A stretch of 64,000 bases of DNA from Candidatus Melainabacteria bacterium (GTDB lineage Bacteria; Cyanobacteriota; Vampirovibrionia; LMEP-6097): the NCBI GenBank assembly GCA_005110385.1, contig DUDT01000004.1, positions 62,001-126,000 of the forward strand, read 5' to 3'. The position numbers were made by a program, and so were the translations under genes. Below, piece by piece: positions 59,122 through 64,000 of this stretch (position 1 is its first letter; the number at the start of each line of letters is the position of its first letter). The notes below the pieces were generated by a model. The model saw only the letters and a program-made list of their open reading frames with translations. It ran no database searches and was not told where the DNA came from.

Positions 59122-59661
59122 CTAGATATTAAAACCTATTTTTTTATTAGAGGCTTTATCGGGAAGGATCATGCTTTTAATTACAGCTATAACATCTTTT
59201 ATTTGACTATCATGCTCAGAGAGCTTTTCTTCGATATTATTAATTTTCTTGGCTAAGTCTTGGTTAGTGGCTAACATTGAACGCATTTTAGTAAATGCTC
59301 TTACTATTTGTATGCTTGTGTGGACAGCAACTTCACTATTTAAAATGGAGGCTAGCATAATAGCACCATGTTCTGTAAAGGCATTAGGATTTGAATTAGA
59401 GTATTTCAACTTATTAAATCTCTGAAAATTTATAAGTAATTTATTTTTTTCTTCTTTGGCTAATCTAAACATAAAATCAGAGGGAAAGCGGTTTTGATTG
59501 CGTTTAACCTGCTCATTTAGTCTCTTGGTGGTAACTCCATACAAACTAGCAATATCACTATCTATTAGGACATTCTGTCCCCTCAATTCAATTATTAAGT
59601 CTTCTATGGATAAGACTATATCTAATTTTGATTGATCTAGAATTTTAGATTTATTGGGCAT
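59122..59661 (-). CDS. ORF6N-domain protein
   Basis: IIELRGQNVLIDSDIASLYGVTTKRLNEQVKRNQNRFPSDFMFRLAKEEKNKL...NPNAFTEHGAIMLASIL; ATG at 59661 preferred over the GTG in the hairpin at 59691. Confidence 0.92.
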   Translation of the reverse strand: MPNKSKILDQSKLDIVLSIEDLIIELRGQNVLIDSDIASLYGVTTKRLNEQVKRNQNRFPSDFMFRLAKEEKNKLLINFQRFNKLKYSNSNPNAFTEHGAIMLASILNSEVAVHTSIQIVRAFTKMRSMLATNQDLAKKINNIEEKLSEHDSQIKDVIAVIKSMILPDKASNKKIGFNI

Positions 59662-59663
59662 GA

Positions 59664-59698
59664 TTTTTAAGTGGTCGCAAACTGCGACCACTTAAAAA
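59664..59698. promoter_or_regulatory. Perfect 16-bp inverted repeat abutting the ORF6N start codon
   Basis: TTTTTAAGTGGTCGCA-aac-TGCGACCACTTAAAAA. Confidence 0.85.
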
Positions 59699-59753
59699 AG
59701 CATATCTAAACTGATAGAAGATGAAAAATTAATGAGTAAATTAACTTAAATTA

Positions 59754-59814
59754 TTTTGCTGATTACAGAACGGCGGAGCAGGTTTTTAAATTTTTACAGG
59801 GTGAATTGATTTAA
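59754..59814 (+). repeat. Direct repeat 2: detached copy of tolC-like 3' end
   Basis: Encodes the identical peptide FADYRTAEQVFKFLQGELI* with three synonymous differences. Confidence 0.93.
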
Positions 59815-59834
59815 AAACGTATTAAAATCTTTAT

Positions 59835-59849
59835 TGTAATACTATTACA
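59835..59849. promoter_or_regulatory. Fur-family (probable Zur) box
   Basis: TGTAATA-C-TATTACA, perfect 7-1-7 inverted repeat 24 nt upstream of the CobW-family ATG. Confidence 0.65.
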
Positions 59850-59872
59850 TTTAGTGCTATCTTTAGATAATT

Positions 59873-61111
59873 ATGAGTCAAAGTTCTAGTCTTCTTGTAG
59901 ATACTCCTAAGCTCCCGGTAACTGTACTATCTGGCTTTCTTGGTGCTGGTAAAACCACTTTATTGAACCATATCTTAAATAATCGAGAGGGATTAAGGGT
60001 CGCTCTAATCGTCAATGATATGAGTGAAGTGAATATAGATGCTGATTTAGTGAATCGTGAATCTACTTTAAGTAGGACTGATGAAAAATTAGTAGAAATG
60101 TCAAATGGCTGTATCTGCTGCACTTTAAGAGAAGATCTTTTACTGGAAGTGAAGAAATTAGCTGCTGATAATCGTTTTGATTATTTAGTTATAGAGTCGA
60201 CTGGGATTTCTGAGCCGATGCCTATCGCAGAGACCTTTAGTTTTGAGGATGAAGAAGGAAGTTCACTATCTGATATCGCTAAGCTAGATACTATGGTAAC
60301 TGTGGTAGATTCATTTAATTTTCTGAAAGATTATGGCTCTACGGATTTTCTCTCTGATAGAGAGATGGCACGTGATGGTGAAGATGTTCGTACTATAGTG
60401 GATCTTTTGCTCTCACAGATTGAATTTGCAGATGTAATAATTCTGAATAAATTAGATTTAATTAGTGATGAGGATACAGCTTATTTACGTAAAATGATTA
60501 AAGCTTTAAATGAGGATGCGAAGATAATTGAAGCAGTAAACGCAGCTGTACCTCTAAAAGAGGTTTTAAATACTGGTCTTTTCGATATAAATAGTGCAGA
60601 AGAGAATCCTGAGTGGATGGAGTCTCTGAAAGAAGAAGATAAATCAGAAGCCGATGAGTATGGCATTACTAATTTTACTTATGTCGCACGTAAACCATTT
60701 CACCCACAGCGTTTACGTAAAGTCTTTGATGAAGAGTGGCCTGGGGTAATTCGCTCTAAAGGTTATTTTTGGTTAGCGAGTAGAATGGATAAGGTGGGTT
60801 TCTGGTCACAAGCTGGAGCTATCTGTCAGAGTCGTATGGCTGGTTATTGGTGGGCGGGAGCGCCAGCAAGCTTCTGGCCAGAAGATGAAGCGACGGTAAA
60901 AGAAATTAAATCTTCATGGGTAGAGCCTTTTGGTGATAGAAGACAAGAATTAGTAATTATCGGTATTGATATGGATAAAGAAGCGATTATAAATAAGCTG
61001 GAATCCGCTCTGCTAACGGAAGATGAACTCGCTTTGGGTGAAAAGGCTTGGCTTGAGTTTAAAGATCCTTTTCCAGTATGGGGTGAGATGGAAGAAGCGG
61101 TGGCTGTTTAG
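59873..61111 (+). CDS. CobW/ZNG1-family GTPase metallochaperone
   Basis: [42 protein letters not shown]; CobW C-terminal domain. Confidence 0.94.
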   Translation: MSQSSSLLVDTPKLPVTVLSGFLGAGKTTLLNHILNNREGLRVALIVNDMSEVNIDADLVNRESTLSRTDEKLVEMSNGCICCTLREDLLLEVKKLAADNRFDYLVIESTGISEPMPIAETFSFEDEEGSSLSDIAKLDTMVTVVDSFNFLKDYGSTDFLSDREMARDGEDVRTIVDLLLSQIEFADVIILNKLDLISDEDTAYLRKMIKALNEDAKIIEAVNAAVPLKEVLNTGLFDINSAEENPEWMESLKEEDKSEADEYGITNFTYVARKPFHPQRLRKVFDEEWPGVIRSKGYFWLASRMDKVGFWSQAGAICQSRMAGYWWAGAPASFWPEDEATVKEIKSSWVEPFGDRRQELVIIGIDMDKEAIINKLESALLTEDELALGEKAWLEFKDPFPVWGEMEEAVAV

Positions 61112-61123
61112 GGGCTGTGGAAT

Positions 61124-61153
61124 ATAGCAAGTCTTTGTTATAGTATTTTTTTT
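61124..61153 (+). terminator. Intrinsic terminator after CobW-family gene
   Basis: ATAGCAA-gtct-TTGTTAT followed by T-rich tract. Confidence 0.55.
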
Positions 61154-61218
61154 AAATAAATCAGTTCTCGAAGGTACGAAATCTTGCCAGAGAAAGGAAT
61201 AGGATCATTGACGTTGCT

Positions 61219-61638
61219 TTAATGACACTTCTCGCAGAGACCTAATACCTCATCTATAACTTCTACCTGCGCAAAGCCATTTATATGAAGCTCTGTAGCT
61301 GCTCTCTCTACTGGCTTGACGTTATGGCAGCTTTTACAGACTAGGAGGCGATGTAAATGATTCTTATGCTCACAGCATTTCATAAAACTATTTATCGAAT
61401 GAACTTTATGCACTATATCTAATTCTAAAAGTGTATCTATGACCCGATATATGGTGATCGCTGAATAGTTTTTCCCTTCATTTTTTAGTAAATCCTGAAG
61501 CTCGTATGCTGAAAGGGCTTTATCGTGTTTAGCGATAGCTTCTAAAATATCATTGCGTGCTCGAGTTGATTTAAAGGCGTGCTGCTTTAGTTTTTCTAGG
61601 GCTTTTTCGATGAAGGTCTCTTGGTGTAGGTGGGGCAT
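61219..61638 (-). CDS. Fur-family transcriptional regulator (Zur-like)
   Basis: STRARNDILEAIAKHDKALSAYELQDLL...SAITIYRVIDTLLEL; HRLLVCKSCHNVKPVE, LGLCEKCH zinc ligands. Confidence 0.9.
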   Translation of the reverse strand: MPHLHQETFIEKALEKLKQHAFKSTRARNDILEAIAKHDKALSAYELQDLLKNEGKNYSAITIYRVIDTLLELDIVHKVHSINSFMKCCEHKNHLHRLLVCKSCHNVKPVERAATELHINGFAQVEVIDEVLGLCEKCH

Positions 61639-61673
61639 GGGGCTTTCTTTCTGTATTATAACTGTGTTTTATT

Positions 61674-63683
61674 TTATCTATCTAGGTTATCTCTGCTGCT
61701 AGGTTCTACCGGCTCGTTTTGATCATTAACAGCTGTTTCTGCATGAGGGGTAGCAGTTTCTGTGCTAGTTTCAGCTGCTTCTGCTGTAGCTTTCTGAGTA
61801 GTGTTTGCTGGGTTGTGATTTATCTGAGTCTCTTGGGTAGTAGTTGTGGCTGAATTAGATTCTGATTTCCAGCTCTCTGGTAATGGTGGAAAATCTTCAT
61901 AGGTCTTATTTCTCTCATGATATTCTTTACGGTCTATAAATGAAAACTGTCCAGTGAGAGCTATTCCGCCTACTTGTTTATCATGTTCTTCTTCCCCAGA
62001 GGCATTAGTTCTATTTTGTAAATATTCTTTTGCGGCTAGTTGTTTATTTGTGTGAGTAGTAGAAGGATCAGATTGTTCAAATCCTGCTAGTACGTTATTG
62101 TCATAGGAAAAAGCTTTATCTATTAATTCTGGTAGCAGATTAAGCTGCTGGTTGATCTGAACTCTATTGTTTATATAGTTTTGTACAGTCTCTGCATTAA
62201 GATTCTTTCTTAAATTTGGACTGTTTTGTGATTGAATTTGTGATCTATTCTGATTTATTTGTTCGTTAAAATATTGAGAGATGGGTGAGCTTATTAGCTT
62301 GGTTTCATCGAGACTAAATGTGCTTAAGACTTCCCTTGCACTATTTTTAAATGATCTATTCTCTGGGGAGAAAATATTTTTCAGTAATTCTTTTGTAGAT
62401 TCCTCTATAGATTTTCTTGCAGAACTAGTTTCTTGAGACCTTTCTGTATTCATTATTCTAAAATCAGTATTGGAAAAACTAGCACCTTGATTTAGAATAC
62501 TACTGGTACTAAGGCTTTGATTCATAGCTGTTGGATTTAAGACCACTTTACTGGCGGACTGTACTTGTTTTAAAGCTTCTTTAATCTTAATGCTGATTTG
62601 ATTTAGGTTTCTCTCGAAGTTATTTTTAAGTGCAGTTAGAGGGTTTGGATTCTCTAACGTATTCAGTATCGATAAAATAGACTGAGCTTGGATAACGTCT
62701 TTAGCGTGCATTTCCTTCTGGTGTATATCACCATTACTTATTTTCTTAGAGCTTGCTGTTAATTCTACACCTCTTAGGAAATCAAGCAGAGGTAATTTAT
62801 GTACTGTAAAATCATTACTAAGTTTCTCTCTATGAGCGAAAGTTAGTTCTAGCTGTGTCGGGTCAAATGTTCGACCATTATTTTTATCAGTAATAATGTA
62901 AATGGAATTGCTAGATGCTATTAGTTGATTATGTGTTTGGTGATTATCTCCTAGCTCATTGAGTTTGACAAGAAACGTTTGCAGACCTTGGAGTCTTTCT
63001 TGTTTAGTGTTTGTAATACTTTTATTAGTTTGAGTTCTATGGGAATCCTGGAATTCTTCTAGGACTCTCGTGGTGTCTTCTGTTGTTAACTCTCGTCCTC
63101 CACCATGTTTACAACCTTCGCCGCAAATATGTACCCCTAAAGCATTTAATCTTGCTTCTCCATTGTGCAGTTTATTTCCCGCCTTACTCAAACTCTCCAA
63201 AGACTGACGCAGCTTAGCTTTCTCTACTCCTGTCTGCGTATCCTCTAATTTTCGCTTAGCTCCCTCTAAGTAACTAAGCTTAGTATTCATAGTTCTTAAT
63301 AAGCTATCCCCAAGCTTACTTTCATCTGCATTAAGTTCTATACTTTCATAATTTTCTTTAATAAAAGCTTTATCTAAAGCTGCTTCTAAATTCCTCTTAG
63401 CTAGAGCATTTGGCTTTATAATGTACAGTTTCGGCTTTTTAAGTTCGGGGTCTAGCTCGAAATACAGGTCTCTGCCGCTAAACTTCTCTTTTAGCTTAGC
63501 TTTCAGCTCTGAAAAATCACCTTCGGGTAAAGCTACTATAAATAAAGGCTTTAAGCCTTCTTGAATTATCGCTTTTTCATTTTTAATATTCACTGCGGCT
63601 TCAGTTTCTGAGTTTTTTTCAGGGGCTTTCTGACCGAGAAAAGAATTTAGAACAGGAATATTTCTTAATAGACCTAAAACCAT
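61674..63683 (-). CDS. Uncharacterised 669-aa protein with Cys/His cluster
   Basis: GVHICGEGCKHGGGRE; Gln/Asn/Ser-rich C-terminal half; same-strand run with Fur-family gene. Confidence 0.65.
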   Translation of the reverse strand: MVLGLLRNIPVLNSFLGQKAPEKNSETEAAVNIKNEKAIIQEGLKPLFIVALPEGDFSELKAKLKEKFSGRDLYFELDPELKKPKLYIIKPNALAKRNLEAALDKAFIKENYESIELNADESKLGDSLLRTMNTKLSYLEGAKRKLEDTQTGVEKAKLRQSLESLSKAGNKLHNGEARLNALGVHICGEGCKHGGGRELTTEDTTRVLEEFQDSHRTQTNKSITNTKQERLQGLQTFLVKLNELGDNHQTHNQLIASSNSIYIITDKNNGRTFDPTQLELTFAHREKLSNDFTVHKLPLLDFLRGVELTASSKKISNGDIHQKEMHAKDVIQAQSILSILNTLENPNPLTALKNNFERNLNQISIKIKEALKQVQSASKVVLNPTAMNQSLSTSSILNQGASFSNTDFRIMNTERSQETSSARKSIEESTKELLKNIFSPENRSFKNSAREVLSTFSLDETKLISSPISQYFNEQINQNRSQIQSQNSPNLRKNLNAETVQNYINNRVQINQQLNLLPELIDKAFSYDNNVLAGFEQSDPSTTHTNKQLAAKEYLQNRTNASGEEEHDKQVGGIALTGQFSFIDRKEYHERNKTYEDFPPLPESWKSESNSATTTTQETQINHNPANTTQKATAEAAETSTETATPHAETAVNDQNEPVEPSSRDNLDR

Positions 63684-63935
63684 CTAATGAACTCCTCCGT
63701 GATGAACTAGTGAATGTAAATGATCTTGATCGCTAGCGTTATTCGCTCCAGCTACGCTAACCCCTTCGGAAATTTCAGCGAGGTGAAGATCTACTCCATG
63801 AGCCTCGCCGCAGACTGGACATTCTAAAAGCTCGGCTGTAAGAGCGCTATGATCTAAAGCAGAATTAGAATTATGATTAGCTTTATTTTTAAATAAGTTA
63901 AATAGCTCGGGAATAACAGTGAAGGCCCCAGCCAT
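63684..63935 (-). CDS. Small Cys/His-containing protein
   Basis: ECPVCGEAHGVDLHLAE...DQDHLHSLVHHGGVH; TAG stop directly adjacent to next ATG. Confidence 0.6.
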   Translation of the reverse strand: MAGAFTVIPELFNLFKNKANHNSNSALDHSALTAELLECPVCGEAHGVDLHLAEISEGVSVAGANNASDQDHLHSLVHHGGVH

Positions 63936-64000
63936 AGCTAAGTTTTGGCTAACGAATGCTAGGATTTTATTTGGAATCTTTTGAGCGATACTCCGCCCTA

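Noticed and set aside
59664-59698. Intrinsic terminator call for the ORF6N hairpin
   Set aside because: The stem is preceded by T and followed by A on either strand, with no U tract after it; position at the start codon suggests regulation.

Overview
AT-rich bacterial chromosome window, densely coded on both strands. Gene content (flagellar fliJ-fliK-flgD, sucCD, ilvB-uvrA-ppx, aroK-aroB fusion, YidC with an Ig-like insert in a loop) suggests a non-photosynthetic relative of Cyanobacteria (Melainabacteria-like); this is inference, not proven. Main accessory regions: (1) an ~11.9 kb integrative element inserted in the 3' end of tRNA-Asn(GTT). It is bounded by a 47-bp perfect direct repeat (28021-28067 / 39908-39954) and carries 23-nt subterminal inverted repeats, a split tyrosine recombinase, a primase-helicase, a fused restriction-methylation protein plus specificity subunit, an AbiE toxin-antitoxin pair and a second integrase with a fused N-terminal HTH. 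(2) Directly downstream, a scar zone with at least two further tRNA-Asn 3'-end remnants; one lies inside a truncated dinD-like gene, next to a Fic gene and a YhcG-family fragment. (3) A single-gene ORF6N cassette (59100-59753) between two 61-bp copies of the tolC-like gene 3' end. The copies differ only at three synonymous third-codon positions, and a perfect 16-bp hairpin abuts the ORF6N start codon. (4) A small family of intergenic hairpin elements with a conserved 18-nt core but different self-complementary arms (18801-18921 and 48424-48480). (5) A probable zinc regulon: a perfect 7-1-7 Fur-family box upstream of a CobW/ZNG1 GTPase, a Fur-family regulator, and two uncharacterised Cys/His-motif proteins. 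No rRNA or CRISPR array was seen.
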